Source: Lates calcarifer
Lineage: Eukaryota; Chordata; Actinopteri; Centropomidae
Direction: 5' to 3'
NCBI RefSeq assembly: GCF_001640805.2
Contig: NC_066849.1
Location: 436,011-500,010 of the forward strand
Length of the DNA: 64,000 nt
Made by a program: the position numbers and the translations under genes. Shown here in pieces: positions 26,301 to 41,300 of this stretch (the first letter of the stretch is position 1; every line of letters starts with the position of its first letter). Below the pieces are notes generated by a model. It did no database searches. It saw only the letters and a program-made list of their open reading frames with translations, and was not told the DNA's origin.

Positions 26301-29300
26301 ACCGACATTTTAATTTTCTGTTTGTTTGATTTTTAACGTTTGAGAGAGCTACAGAATAGGTGCTACCAGAAATTCAGAGATTCTTTGAGATCCCATCCAT
26401 CGAAAGGAAAACCAAGGCTCGATTCTTTGCGACTCAGTACCACAGTATTAAGACAGTGAGGTACCTCAACAGTAACCAGTCATCTTTATATCTGTGCCAC
26501 TTTTGGGACTTTATACAAATTATAAATCAAAATTCAATGTAACATATCACAAGTACCTTGGAAGGTAATGTGGCACTTTTACTGAAGGGATCTGGTGTGG
26601 AGAAGGGATCCATCTTTGTGGTCTTCTTAAAGAAATCTTCTGATGAAGCTTTGAATGGATCTGTCTCTTTGAATGGGTCTCCTCCAAAAGGATCTGCAAC
26701 ATAGACAATGAACAACAGTTATTATAATTCTCACTGTAGTGTTTTTTAATGTTTCACTGACCAGACAACAGAACAAAATGCCAGTTATTCAAAATGTACG
26801 ATTCAATACACTTTACACATCATCAGGAGCAGTTTCTCCTTGTGGCGGTATGAGCTGTTGTTTTCCCATGGAAAACCCCTTGGATACACACTATGCTACC
26901 ATATTTGGCAGTCTGTTATGCAGGAGTCTCTTTCAAACCCAGCATCAAATGCTAGCCCGGTCTGACAGGAATGTTCTACTGAATAAAATATTTGCAGTTA
27001 TTATATTTGTCCTTCAACAGACTGATGATTTGTTCCAGGGTCTACCCTGTCTCTCTCCCAGTATCAGCTGGGATTGGGTCCAGCCCCATCGTGATCCTTT
27101 CGGATAAGTGGTGTGGATAATGGATGGATGTAGGATGGATATTTGCTTTGGATTACTGTGAAAATCTGATGCATGACTGTGGTGGTAAAATTTAAAAAGA
27201 AAAAAAAAAGGGGAAAAAAAAGGAACGTCAAACAGGACGATTTCACATATGAGAAAACCAGCCATGAACCAAACAAGCAACACTGGGTTGTATAACTGTG
27301 GAGTGGTAGGAATGAACCTGAGAAAGTAAGCATGATCGCAGAGCGTATCTGGGTGTGAGGTTCACTGCTGTGGAAAAAGGCTGATTTCTATCATTAATCT
27401 GCATCTACTAAGCACAGAAGTGAAACTACACAATATCACTGAAGAGGGAAGTGTGACAGAAGTCACAGTTGCACACACTACTGTTTTACACATGACATCA
27501 ATAAAAGACAATCCTGCCACCACAAGGACAGGCCACTCTTGGACATGAACATGACCATTTTTGAGGGTTAAGAGACCATTTACAAGGGAGGTGTATTGTT
27601 GAAGTTTTTTTTTTTTTTTTCAGAGGACCAGAAGGGGTTAGTTTTACTAGGGTTAAGAACTGACTGAACTTATCAGAAAAGCATAATCATACCACCATTA
27701 TCTGTATGAATTAGTCTCATTCCCTTTACAATAACAAATGTGAGTTATGACTGTGAGAACTCTTAATGAATATATCAGTTTTCAAGGGGTGTGACAAAAC
27801 ATTGCACAGTAGCATAATTTAGCCATTGGATTAAGCCGCACAAGTAATTTGAAAGATTGTTAGTTAGTTAGTTAATTTGGTTGCTGAATAACTTGGATGT
27901 GTCAAAAAGGTCCAATCAGTGTAAAGCTGAACTACTGAAATATTTCACTCATTTATTTCATTCTCTTAATGTAATTCACTCAAGAAGAAAAGAACATGTC
28001 TTGTTTTATGTAAAAGCAAAAAAATATGTGTAAATGTGAAGTGGGGGTAAAATTAATTGAGCCAAGTAATAATATCTCATGCCAATAAAGTAAAAATACA
28101 CAGACACAAATTAATTATATAAATTAATAAAGCCCATCACTATTTGCACACTAAAGTGTCTTGTCAATTTAATTTAAATAACCACCAGACTCTTCCTAGA
28201 GTTGGTGGTCCAGCCAAACTGAGTAACCAGAAAAAAGGGCCTCACTTAGAGAGGTGTCCTCTGCAGAGACAGGAGAACCTGATGGAAGGAGGACCATATT
28301 ACCAGCACTGCATCAGTCTTTACGGTAGCACAGAAGACTGAGGTCAGTCTGAGTACAAGGCAAGCGACAGCCCACTCAGAGTTTGCCAAACAGCATTTAA
28401 AGGACTCTGAGAGCATGAGGAAATAGAATCTCTGGTCTGATGAGACAAAAACTGAAATCTTTGGGAAAAACTCCAAACACTATGTGTGGCATAACATCAG
28501 GCACTGCTCATCAACTGGCTAATGCCATCCCTGCAGTGAAGCATGTAGGGAGGATGAATTGCAACCAAAGTAGGGCTGCCCCCTAAAAATGAATAATTCA
28601 ATCTCGAAGTTTCAAAGAACACACACAGAGCAATGCAGGAGCAACAGTGCAGTGGGCTGTAAATTTTATGGCCGACTCCTGTCTTAAAATGACTGCACTT
28701 CAAAAAGACGTGATGGAAACGGAGGGCAGAGCAACACCTGACAGCGTGAGGCAGGGCATAACCCACTTCTGCTGACTGGTTCGATACTCTCAGCTCCGGT
28801 GTCAGGTAAGTTGCCTGCTGAGGTGTGCAAAGCTCAGAGAGACTTACCCAAGACTCATAGCTGAAATGCTGGCAAGAATCTTCCACAAAATACTAGAACA
28901 AAGGGCCTGAAAACTTTTGTGAGTTAGAGATTTCTGTTTTTGAGCTCCTTTTCCCCAAGGAAATACCTGTGGATGCTGATGGCTGCTTTGCAAAGGGGTC
29001 ATTTTGGAAAGGGTCACCTACAGGAGAGAAATCAAGTAGAGAGGGAAGAAGAGGAGGAAAACAAAAGAGGAAGAGAGGAGGAAGACATAGAAGACAGTCA
29101 GAGAGCAACTCAAGCTGAAAACAACATAAGCAGTCTGGAGGAAAGAAAACTTAAGCTGAACAGTGAACACTTAGTCAGCTAAGAGAAGAAGGGGAAGGAG
29201 AGGAGAGGCATACTGTGTAACAGGACTAGGTCAAAATCTAGTACATGGCTGAATCATTTATAGTCAATGTGTGGACGAGAACATAGTCAAAAATTGTTGA

Positions 29301-32300
29301 AGAACCACTGTAAACAACTACTTTCAATGGAATGGTATCTAAAGCCTGCTTGAGAATTCACTAGATGTCACAAGATAATGTAATGATTAGCATATTCATG
29401 ACATCATTGCCACATTTCTGCCTAATCTCAGCCTGTTTTAGCCCTTTATCTGTTTGCTTCTCTCCCACTCTGTGCTCACATATACTGTACATATATGCAC
29501 AATACGTCTGACAAAATCACCAGACACATACAGTAAGTGAATTTAGAAGTTCATTCACATCTGTGTCAGCTGCCGCGCAGTTAACTGAGTAAGATGCACA
29601 CAGAGGTGTGCCTGCATAGATCAGCATTCGGCTGATCTATGGTAAAACCTCATTACTCAGTAAGTCAATCACAGATATTCCCCACTTTTGTAGTCCAGAC
29701 AAAAAATGAAGGGATCAGGAAGATGGGAAGGCAGAGTAAATGGATGACAGAGGAGTCTTCCAGAATAGAAAAATAAATATCCTGTGGAAAAAAGATAAGA
29801 GGAACACTGATGAATACAACAGTGGATGTAAAGAATAATAATAACCTTTGAATGGGTCAGTTATGAAGGGGTCTTCAGAGTGGAAGGGGTCTGTGGGAAG
29901 CTCCTGAGGCTGGCTGTTGAACACTGATGGCTTCACTTTGAATGGATCCTCCTGTGGTAAGAGGACAACAAAGAAAGAAACAGACAGATGGAGTTTACCA
30001 GTTTTTGAAGTAGTCACCAACACATTTTCAGCTTGCACGCACACATTTCTTTTAATGCACGCCTAACTACATCAAGTGTAGGTATATTGCAGCTTGGGTC
30101 GTGCAGGACTGCTGTATTGGATGACATTAGTTTTAGCTGGGTATATAAGGCTAATAAACTGTCAGCTGAGTGTAGGTCCACAATAACACAATATCAAATC
30201 AACAGTTAGGGTGTGGAGGGTGGGTGTTCCTTAAATCTGAATAAGTGTACAGTCAAATCACTACATTAGCAACTGCAGTCTCTCTTTTGACTGTATATTA
30301 ACAGTGAATGTTTGGCTGCATTTACCTCAGAAATCTAGTGAGACATCAGCCATATCAACACCATCTCCACCTGCTGCACTCTGAACTATGTCTTCTTCCA
30401 TCTCTTTTTCATTTTCCTCGAAGTTCTCATAAAGATCTCCCTTCATTAGATAAGTGGTAGTGAAATGTATGATTACAATCTTAAGAGAAATATATATATT
30501 TTTCTCTTTTATTGAATATTGTGGAGTCATATATGATGTACAGTATTGCCCTGGGCCATTTTAAATCTGTCCCAAAGTATTCCTATACAATGAGAGATTA
30601 TCAGCAACATGTCTCACTTTCAATTTGACCTCCAAATAAAGTGGTTTAAATAATCTGTTGTCTTGTCTATAACCTGATCGTCTGCATGTTTCTTGCTCTA
30701 CTTGACTTTACTGTAGTGATGTCCCTGTGTTCTCAAGCTAAATAACTACTTTCACAGGAGTGTCTAGGGAAAACAAACCATGCCCCTTTTACACCCTATG
30801 ACAACACACATATGCACACACCTACCACAATTCCCCCAAGACTGAATTTTACTTTAAAAGCACAGAAGCTATCATCATTTATTCACTGTTTGTCTTTCTC
30901 TGTGTGCCCTCTCTCTAAGTTAGGTCACTTAATCCAAACCCTTCCAAAAAAAAATCACTCTGGGAGCCATTCAGCATCATTCAAAACTAAACAAAAATGT
31001 TTATTGGATGGATGACAAACTGATTGCTGGCAGCAACACTAGAGCCATCCCTCTGCTCTAACTAGGGGCCACAGGTACCACCAGGAAACGGTCAGCTATC
31101 TCTCCGCCCGACCGGGCTGCAGCTCTCCTGGCTCACCTTTAACAACTTCTTGAGAACAAATAAGAATAAATGTAAAATTGGATTTGGATGTTGCAAGCAG
31201 CTTTCAGTTTATTACTCTCCAAAACAAGAGCTGAAGAACCTGGGGTCTGGAAACAAAAAGTATTATGTTGCCATGGAGTCAATTAATTAACATTAGTTGC
31301 TTGGAGATTGAGGCCAGGAAGGGCACTTCCTCTCTGACAGCCTGTCCTCCCATGCTTAATAAGTTGTCAACCTAGGGCTAAGACACATACACACAGTCAA
31401 ACTGAAATGAAACAAGTGCACATAAATTAGGTAAATGACATCAATATTTTTTTTTTTCCTCCCTTTGGTTTCTTGGGGGGGCAATGGTAGGGGGAAACAC
31501 TGAGTTACCATACACTGAATATCAAAATATGTGTCTGTCTCTACAAATCTGACTAATGATTCCAAAAAGGAGTACAATGTTTAACAGAACTACTTAAACT
31601 GTCTCCAGGAACAGTGTCTCTGCTGCTGCTCCAGCTACTTCCTTGTTTTCTTTACGTTTTATTTTCATCTTTGTATTTGCAGAAATTGCCAACTTGGGCA
31701 GCATAACCCAAAGGTTCCCACACCTTCTTAAACATCAAATTCAGTGACATCAAGAACTTTCTGGGCCCAATTCCCGTAAATTCAAGGAACCAACATGATA
31801 TGATTTGAGACATGGATCAAGCTTAATTAACAATAACAATTAAAAAGAGAGGCTTGGATGTGTGAGGACCTCAGTTGTGCTGTGTTACAGTGATGCAGAC
31901 TCTTGCCTTCACAGCACATGTAAATTGAGCGATAGAGTCTTGTTTACAACTAGAGAAGCTGAGGGGGTATATAAATAACTTTCAATCACCATCAATTTAT
32001 ATCTATTTTCAAAAATTTAAATGTCTGGATTTTTTTTTTTTTTGACATCACAAACTTCAAAGGATTTCAAGGACCTGTGGGAACCCTTTCCAATCCAAAT
32101 CATTATACTGTGCATCTAAAAATCCTCTACAATTACTTTACAACTGGTGTATTTATGTTCTTTCATTTCAATAAACTCACCACAGCATGTTGATAACGTG
32201 TCAATGAGCAGCCCTTTTGTCCAGAATTCTAACATTATCGGTCACACCAGGAGGTAAAAGCAGAGTTCTAATAGAGATCCTGACCTGTGCTGTTCTCACC

Positions 32301-35300
32301 GTGGCTGGAAATCCTCCGTTCTCTCTGTCACTGAAGCCCTCACTCATGTCAGCGAGGTTGGTCATACTGCCTCCATGGGTTCCATTGAAGGTGCTGTTGT
32401 ACTGCTCAATACTTTTAGACACTTCCTGTTGGCTGTCCTGAATCTGGGACAATTTACTGCGAGCCTGCAGGACACAAACACACACAACAGTTCAGTAACA
32501 ACAGTCATGTGCTGCAGATTCTTCTTGCTTTAGAAACCTGAAGACCTGCTAGACTTAAACCAACATAAACACATGTTCACAAAAATGATATGTCATCTGA
32601 TAGTAGCACTGAGACCTCAGGTGTAATTCTGTGTCCAACAGCAGTGTTTACAGTGCAGAGCTCCACACTGTGACCACTTAGTCGCATTTTTTGAACATTT
32701 TTGGAGACACAGCAACTACATTTTACAACTAGGAGCACCAGTGTGACCTGCAAATATACCCCCCCGGTCTCAGGTCAGGTCCAGAGATTTCTATACATTG
32801 TTTTATATGTGGCAGCCTGCCTCAATATCAACACTGACCGCCTTATATTGATTGTATATTTTATTATTAATGTCACGCTGCCTCTGTTTTGTTCTGTCTC
32901 GCGGCATATTTTACACAACCACAGCACACTGGTTAAACTAGTAACAAATTGTTATGAACAAACTAAAACAAAAGCTGTTTGTATGTAGTCTGATTATCTT
33001 AGTTTGCCACAAATCTTAAAATTTGGCAAATTCCTGTAAACTTAGCTGCTGCCTGAGACAAACCAACCCCCCTGTCTCTCTACCAGTGGTACCTGCTGAC
33101 CAGAGCAGCAGCAAAGGGAGGAGGACAGAGGACAGGAGGGACTGATACTGACTGATGTCTGAGTTATTCATCACACTTCTTCACACTATTTTACTGACAT
33201 CTTAGATTTCTTTGCAGTGAGATATTATTGAATTATAGTGTTTTGTTGTGGTGAACATTATTGTTGCTGTTATAGAAACAGTATTTAGTTGTATTTAAAA
33301 TACAAGTCAGTTCTAATCTTCTTCTGTTCTTTATTAAAATGAGTAGGAGCCAGACTGATATGGGTATAGACAAGATACAGATATTCTAACCATATGCCTC
33401 CCTACAGCTGATTATTGGCCCTGACTTTGGGAGGATGAGTAAATCAGTTTAAATCCCTTCACTATTAGACTTGTTTAACCAGTGTTATTTTTATTTTTTA
33501 TGTGATCACTCACAAAACTGTGAAAGTTTCCTTTAAAAACACACATTTTTAATTCTGTAAAATGTCTACAAATTACTACTGTACAATTAAAATGGAAAAA
33601 ATATGAATGTGTTTGCATTGATTGTTGATTTAAATGGTGTTCCAAACATTTGGGGTGGTGCTCCTAATATTTTCAGTAAGCAGAACCAGTGCTTCTGGTG
33701 GAAAACATTGGTCTAGAGCCCTGCAGCATGAACACAGAGAGGCTGCCACAACTTAACCACACATTAGCTGGAATAAATATCCAGTTAAAACAGATCATTT
33801 AAGAGTCAAGTAATGGTATCTAGTCACGCAGATACATTTGCCACCTTTGAGTCCTACTGAATATCTGATACTCAGTAGACAGAGTTTGGGTTTCACTGTA
33901 GGGCATTTCCTCATGGCATGTAATATAAGAGAGGCCATGAATTCAAATATTTTGATATATGGCATGAACCTAAGTTGTCTGAACTGCTGCAACACCCCTG
34001 GGTGGCAGAGTGTATGTGGTGTTTGGGGAATAACAAAAGGGCCTAGGTGAACTACATGATGAGACTGGATATTATTTCAGGAGAGCATGAGGAAATGATC
34101 AACTGGATGGATGGTATGGAGAGAGAATGGAGACTACATCATGCACCAATTACAAGTAGTGTGCATTTAAAGCCAAGCTGTGTACGTAAGCTGCAGTGGG
34201 TTAAGTGGCACATGTGTGTGTGATGAGCAGCTGGTAGGAAACAGCAGCTGTGGCTAAATGAAAAACACACACGCACGCACGCATGCACGCACACACAGAC
34301 GCACACACAGCTAAATGCTATGCATGTCTTCTAGTGGTACAAGGGACCAAATACTGACTTAGGTGGTAATAAAGAAGTAGATGATACAGTGCAATGGTGC
34401 CCCCCGTTGACAATTTTCAGACACGCATTCACACACAGGTCTTGTGCCCTACTTGGTTTATCTCGTCCTGCGTGGCCTTTAAAGACTTGATGATGGTCTC
34501 CAGTTGGATTTTCCCAGCAGCCAGGCTCTGCTCCAGCTGGTTCTCCTCCTGCTGCAGCCGGCCCAGGTCAGCTTTTGCCCGGCTCAGTTCTTCTTCCTGG
34601 CTCTGCAAGTCTGACTCCTGGGAGTGGATCTGACTCTGAAGGGTGGAGATCTGGAGGCAAAAGAAAATGAAGCGATGAAGATGGGGTCTGAGATTAAAAG
34701 CTGAGATGCAACAGTGGCCCATACCAGCAGTAGCTGGTAAATTATTGAAATGATATGCTGCCACCACATGGATGAAGAGACTTTCTCTCCCCTTATGCAT
34801 CACCTCAGGTAATTCAGCATTGAGATTAACAGTTAGACAGAACCCAATTCTAAAATCACCAACATTTACAATAACATTTTATACATTTGATAAATGACTT
34901 TTCATTACTTATGATTCTGCAGCTATTGTGCCAAAGGTGTTGCAATGCATCACAGAGGTGGAAACTTGGTTTTTAGTTTTGTTCCTCCTCTCTTCCTCAC
35001 CATCTGAGACTCCTCCTGGCACTTCATTCGGACTTCGTTCAGCATGTCTTCTAATTTATGTTTCTGCTGGTCCATCTCCTCCAGACGCTCCTGAGCATCT
35101 TGTTTCTGGGCCTCCAGCTCTTGCAGGCTGGCTGTCTCTCTGTCCAGGTCATTCTGCATCTCCTGATGAAAATGAATTAAAAGAGCGTGGAGCATAGACA
35201 AGAGCCAGTCAAATATCATAGCCTGCAGACAAGTGTTCAGCATTTAAAAAAAAAAAAAAAGTGGTCAGATAAAGCCAAGCAAATCACTGGCCATGTATGG

Positions 35301-38300
35301 AAACACAGGAAATGTCTGCTATAAGTAAGGCAAGTGGAAACAATTATGGTTCAAATACTGTAATCGTAATAATTTATGATGTAGGACCAGAAAGAAAAGT
35401 GATTGACCCAAGTGTAGTGAATTTAATTTTAGGCGACATTAAACAAAGCTATGTGTAAATTGATGGGACCTTGCAAAATCTTACAGTTCTACTGCAAATA
35501 CTTTTTAGTAATGACTTTTTGAAGGGTGGTCCTTTCATCATTTTTTGTATGTATATTCTAAGACTTGTTTTTCACTGGATTGGGTTGAAAAGTGTTACCA
35601 AGTGAGAATCTTCATTTTTGCAAATTAATATCTCCACTACTTTTCACTTTCGTGCAACCAAATTAAGAGTGTGTGTAGTATTTATATAGCTCTATCACAA
35701 AAGTTGTTTGGTCCTGAATAAAAAAGTGCCACAGATCTTACTAAATACAGCCTCAGTGCTGAAAATATGATGGAGTCTTTGAAATGTTTTCATGGTAAAA
35801 TGCTAATATTCATTGTAGACATATAAAACATTTAAGAGGTTATACTACTCCCTCATCATTTAATAATTTTTGAAAATGGCAAATTTTCTCTCACTGGCTG
35901 TAATATGGCATTCAGTGGTTTTGTTTTCTTTCATAGGTAGATATTTGTACAATGTTGCCTTCAAGATTCCTAGTTAAAAAAAACAAAAAACATTTCATTA
36001 CTGCAACCAATTCAATATCAACTATTTATATGAATACATGTTGTAAATTACCCTTAAGGTTTCTTTGCTGTTCAGTATAAATTTCAAGCTAATTGAATTT
36101 AAAATAAGCAGTTTGTAAAGCCTAGAATACACAAGGAATCACAAAAACGATGAAAGGTCCAAACTTAAAAAAAAAAAAAATTACCAAAAAAGTGTTTGGA
36201 GCTGTCAGACTTTACAAATTTATAATTTTTTTTACAAGATAATCCGATGACATGAACTGGGAAATTGACCAACAAACAAGTTGTTCTCACCTGCACCTCT
36301 GCACTCTTATATCTGATGGCCTCCTCTGTCTCTCTGATGTCCTGCTCAAGAGTGTACTTCTCCCTGATGCACACGCAAACAAAAACATACGCACACAAAC
36401 ACACACAAGCGTAATTATGATATCAGAAAATAAAGTTAATAACTCTTATTCCCCTGCTGTTTAGACACATCAACATGTTGAGTAAAAAGACAGTGGACTG
36501 GGATTCTATCAAATCCTCAATGTCACAAAGAGCAAAAACTGCACTGAGAGAAAAAGATAAGATGCTGTCAACTCTGTGAACAGTGTGACATTGTACAGAA
36601 ATTCAAGTGCCTTTCTAAATGACTTTAGGTAAATTATCTGAATGAATAATTCATTACTGCGGAGTCAAATTCATCAAAGAACTGCATATATAACTGCATA
36701 TACTTCTATTTTAACTTTAGTTTTTACATTTGTACACTGATTGGTGGGGACCACCTGTGGTAAATTCAACTGATTGGACATGATTTCTAAAGGCACACAC
36801 TGTCTATATTAGGCTATATAAGGTTTCACAGCTGACAATGCACATCAAGAGCAAAAATCAAGCCATGAAGGTCAAAGGAACTGTCTGCAGAGCTCCGAGA
36901 CAGGGATTGTGTCATGGCACAGATCTGGGGAAGACTACAAAAAAAGTTCTGCTGCATTGAAGGTTCTCAGGAGCACAGTGGCTTCTAAGAAGTTTCTAAG
37001 AAGAGCTGGCTGCCAGGTCAAACTGAGCAATCTTGGGAGATGGCCTTGGTAAGAGAGGTGACCAAGAACCTGATGGTCACTGGCTGAGCTCCAGAGATTC
37101 TGTGTGGAGATGGGAGAAACTTGCAAAAGGACAACCATCACTGCAACACTCCATCCATCTGGGCTTTATGGCAGTGGGCAGACAGAAGCCTCTCTTCAGT
37201 GAAAGTTTCCAAAAAAGCACCTAAAAGCCCCTCTAACATGGATTCTCCAATTTGAGGAAACCAACACTGAACTGTTTTGCCACAGTTTTAAGTATCATAT
37301 CTGGAAAGAACCATGACATTCAGAACTCTTTGTCCTTGGATAGTTCTTGGTTATCCTGGGATTGTGTACAGGAAAATTTCTGCTGAGTTTGGATTAGAAG
37401 TCCCCAAGTCAACAGAGAACAACAGAGCTAAAATCTCATGTGACTTAAAGTTCCAGACTGACAGACAGCTGCTGGCTAACCAACCAGAGTGGTGGTTGAC
37501 AAGGAGCAGAAGAGGGCAGGAGCGATAGATGTGGAAATCCCTGTTGACAGTGACATCAGAAAGAAACAGCATGAGAAGATCGAGAAGTACAAGGGGCTGA
37601 AAGGACAACTGGAACAGATGTGGAAGGTGAAGTCCAAAGTGGTCTCCATGGTATTAGGGCCATTAGAGACTATGACTCCTAACCTGGGAGAGTCACTCCA
37701 CACAGGTTCATGACATGGTACAATTATGCGATTTATATCCAATCATATTCTGTGCCATGTGTAAAAAGGCCCAGCTGACTATGATCGGTATCAAGATGAC
37801 AAGAGGAAAAGATCAAGGAAAAGTGCAGGACGTGATCAGACTGCCTGCTGGAACAGTCTACATTACACAGCCGGGAATATCATAGTAGGGTTGCAGTGCA
37901 TAAACCTCTGACCAACCAGTCTGTCTTCCTTGTTACTTGCCTATTTCATCACCATTCATAGCATATATAGATAGCAACATGGTAAATATGGCGCTTCAAA
38001 TCATACTGACCACTCAAGCACTTAACACACAGGTCACATTCAACCACACACATTTATACAGTACTTGTTTAATACATACAGCGCTCTAACACACACTCTC
38101 ACACCAAACAGGGGCAATTTGAGGATCAGTACCTGCCAAGGTATCAGGCATGCAGAGCGAAAGGAAAAAAGCCACTGACCTTCTAACTAAGCAATGCACT
38201 CTACCTCCAGAGCAACAACCTCCAATATATAGAACTACTTTGTGAGGTACTCTATTGTCCTGATAATGGCATTAGATAATAATACTGCATGTTAACACTG

Positions 38301-41300
38301 CCTTTGCACAAATAAAGCGTTTGTGAGTAATCAACAAAAGTTGGAGAACCTTTAAGAATTGTTTGCATCAAATATTGAGGCTTAATTTACCTTCAAAGCT
38401 TCTCGAAAGCTGTAAGTTAACCAGTTGAGTCTTCTTTGACAGGAATTCTATGTTCTTAAGCATAAAACAACAGCATATTTTAACAATTTAAATATCTTCT
38501 CCAATTTGGGTGTATTACTATCTTTTGATAATGCCAACATTTTTTATTTAACTGATAATAGAAGCTATTGGTTCTGCTTAGGCTTAAGGCAGTTCAGAGA
38601 AGATGAAATTCAAGCTTACATATTGTGCTTGATATTTGGCTGTATGATTGGGCTTATTGTCCTGTTGCATGAATGATGGACCTAAACATTTAAAGAGCCT
38701 ACAACTTTTACAGTACAGTTTTTCCACTATTAACCCCAACTCTGTGAATCCCACAAAGTAATTCAATACTGTGTTTAAATGCTTTAACAACAAGACATGT
38801 TTCCTATTAGATTCCATTATTCATCTTAAATGAATATGAGGCTCCAGCACTATGTGTTAGACAAATCTTCTTTTAGTCTTTTTAGCCCTCATTTCTCCTG
38901 TCATTTTTTGCAATGGTTATATGGGCACCTGTTTTAAGACAGACCTGAACCTGTTGTTTAAAAGAGTTTTTATTTGACAGAATGCCAGTCCATGGATATT
39001 CAGTAGCTTGTGTTTTTACCTTAGAGTATTCCACTGGGTAAAGGCAAGAGTGCTGACGCAGCATGGAGAGTAAGCTGGTGAACAAACAAAAATTTAATAA
39101 ATAAAATACACACATCAAAGGAAAAGTGGATGTCTGGCTGGTGGATGGATGGATGGATAGAAGAAAGCAACAGGATGAGACAAAGCCAAGATGAGCAGTT
39201 AGCTCATCCACATCTGTTAGTGCATGTTTCTTATTCAAGTGTGCATTTTATCAAAGGAAAACGACTGGACCATATGTATTATGGAATATACAAAGCTGAG
39301 GGTGACTATGTCAGATATTTTGTGTTACTCTTATGAGACTCATCAAGAAGGATAGATTTTTGGTATCAAGTGACCATCTCTGTGTTTGTCTGTAACTGCA
39401 GTGTTGGGACATTAATAACATTGAAAATAAGATGGTGTATCTCAAGCAGCTTATACTGAAAACAATCAATTGGTTGATGTTAAAAAAAAAATGAATCAAT
39501 GAAAAACATTTTTTGTAAATGGTTACACTGTTGCTATTGTTGCATTATGCCTCAGCTAAGTGAGATGTTCTAGTAAAACAGTTTTGATGTACTCTTCCAT
39601 TCATTTTCTTTATGACTCTAAAAATTATGTTTAAGTAAAAGCACTTCCGGTGCTGTCATGTTATTTAGGTGCCATCAGTGATATCATTTGTTACCTCTGC
39701 AACTGGGTTATTTCCTGGCTGATGTCATCCAACTCCTTGATGCCAGTGAACTCCCCTGAACCCACTGAGCTAGAGCTGTCCTGTAGGGAAAGAGATAAGA
39801 AGCAGAGACAAAGGAGAAGAGGACAGGTTGGCAAGGTAAACCATATTTGTTGAGGAAAGTGGGATGATGAGATGGCACCAACTGAGCCATGGCAGACCAG
39901 GCAAAAGGAAGGAGAGAGAGGTAAAGAGAGGATAGGAGAAAAACCAATGGTCAATAAGAGGAACACCACAGAGGTTGAATCAGTAGGGCTGGAGGGGCTG
40001 GGCCAATCACCAACATGTGGGGGAGTGTCACCACCACTGTCATGGAGAGGAAAGATTCAGGATTTTGCAGTTAATGAATGATATGAATAATCAGCACCCT
40101 TGGAGAACATTCAGAACGTTTTAATGAGAGTGCTGTCCAAAAAATTCTACATGTGACACTAGTGTGTGTGACGCTAGTCACACAGTCTGGAGAAATTCCT
40201 TGAAAAAAAACAAACAAACAAACCAACCAACTAACCAAAAAACAGCCCTTAAAAGCTAGAGCACTGTTATGTTTACCTAACTATACAGCTATACTAACTA
40301 TACTGCTCTTGATTTGATTGATTTAACTAACTCACAACCAAGTCACAAACACCTGCTGCCATAGATTTGCACCTCTTTTTTCAAAAACACAGATTTTAAA
40401 AGAATGATTGTGTACTGAGTGTGATCTTGAATCTTCCCTTGATTAGCAGACAGTTGATAGTGTGAGACACTGTCACTGCACTGTACTGGAATGAAGAGAA
40501 AAAATTGCAAATGCTTTCCAGTACTGAAAGCATTTATAGGTTACAACACTATAGGTCCGTGTTACCTACCCACAACTTGAACATTATGGCCTGAGAGAGT
40601 AGGAAGAGGGGAAAGGTAGAAATTAGCAGCAAAAGACTTAGGATAAGACGGAAGAACAACAGTGTGCAGTTAATTTGACTGATTGAGTGACTGATAATTT
40701 AACTGCTTTACCTCTCTTCAAATTTGCCATTTTCGTGTCTATGAGGGTTACATTTTGAAGTTGTTCTCCACCAAACAAGTAGATTTGGCACATTGGGAGA
40801 TATGCACAGCTCAGAAACAGGATGTCTAGCAGAGAAATCTGCACACCTTCATGCCCAAATTTGAGAGCAGGAGAAAGATGACAGGAGGAGAGAAGAGAAG
40901 AACGACTCACCCGTCTCATCTCAGACAGAGCAGCCATCTCTGATCCCACTGGCGTCATGTATCCTGACATACTCTGTAGCCATAGAGAAATGACTTGGTT
41001 ACTGACAATGATTGTAGCAACAGCAACAGATTTGACTCCATCCAGTGTCAAAAGAGATACTTCTTTTTGAAAAAGTCATCAGTATTGAGCAAGTTCTGTG
41101 TTTTTTATTCTGTTCTTCAATATAAAAATTATGCCATGCTTGCAAGTAAGACTAGAATTACCACCCTGAGGTTGCATGCCTCTGCCAACCTGTCCAGCTG
41201 CATGGTCAACATGTTTTGTGAGAACACAATGACCTTTGACCTCTGACCACAATCGATTTATGCCAAACTTGATATTGTGTTGAGGAGAATGAGATGGAAA

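Noticed and set aside
37489..37713. Open frame of 74 codons resembling a host gene
   Set aside because: The sequence matches a retroelement polyprotein tail, with the upstream part in another frame. Not a host gene.
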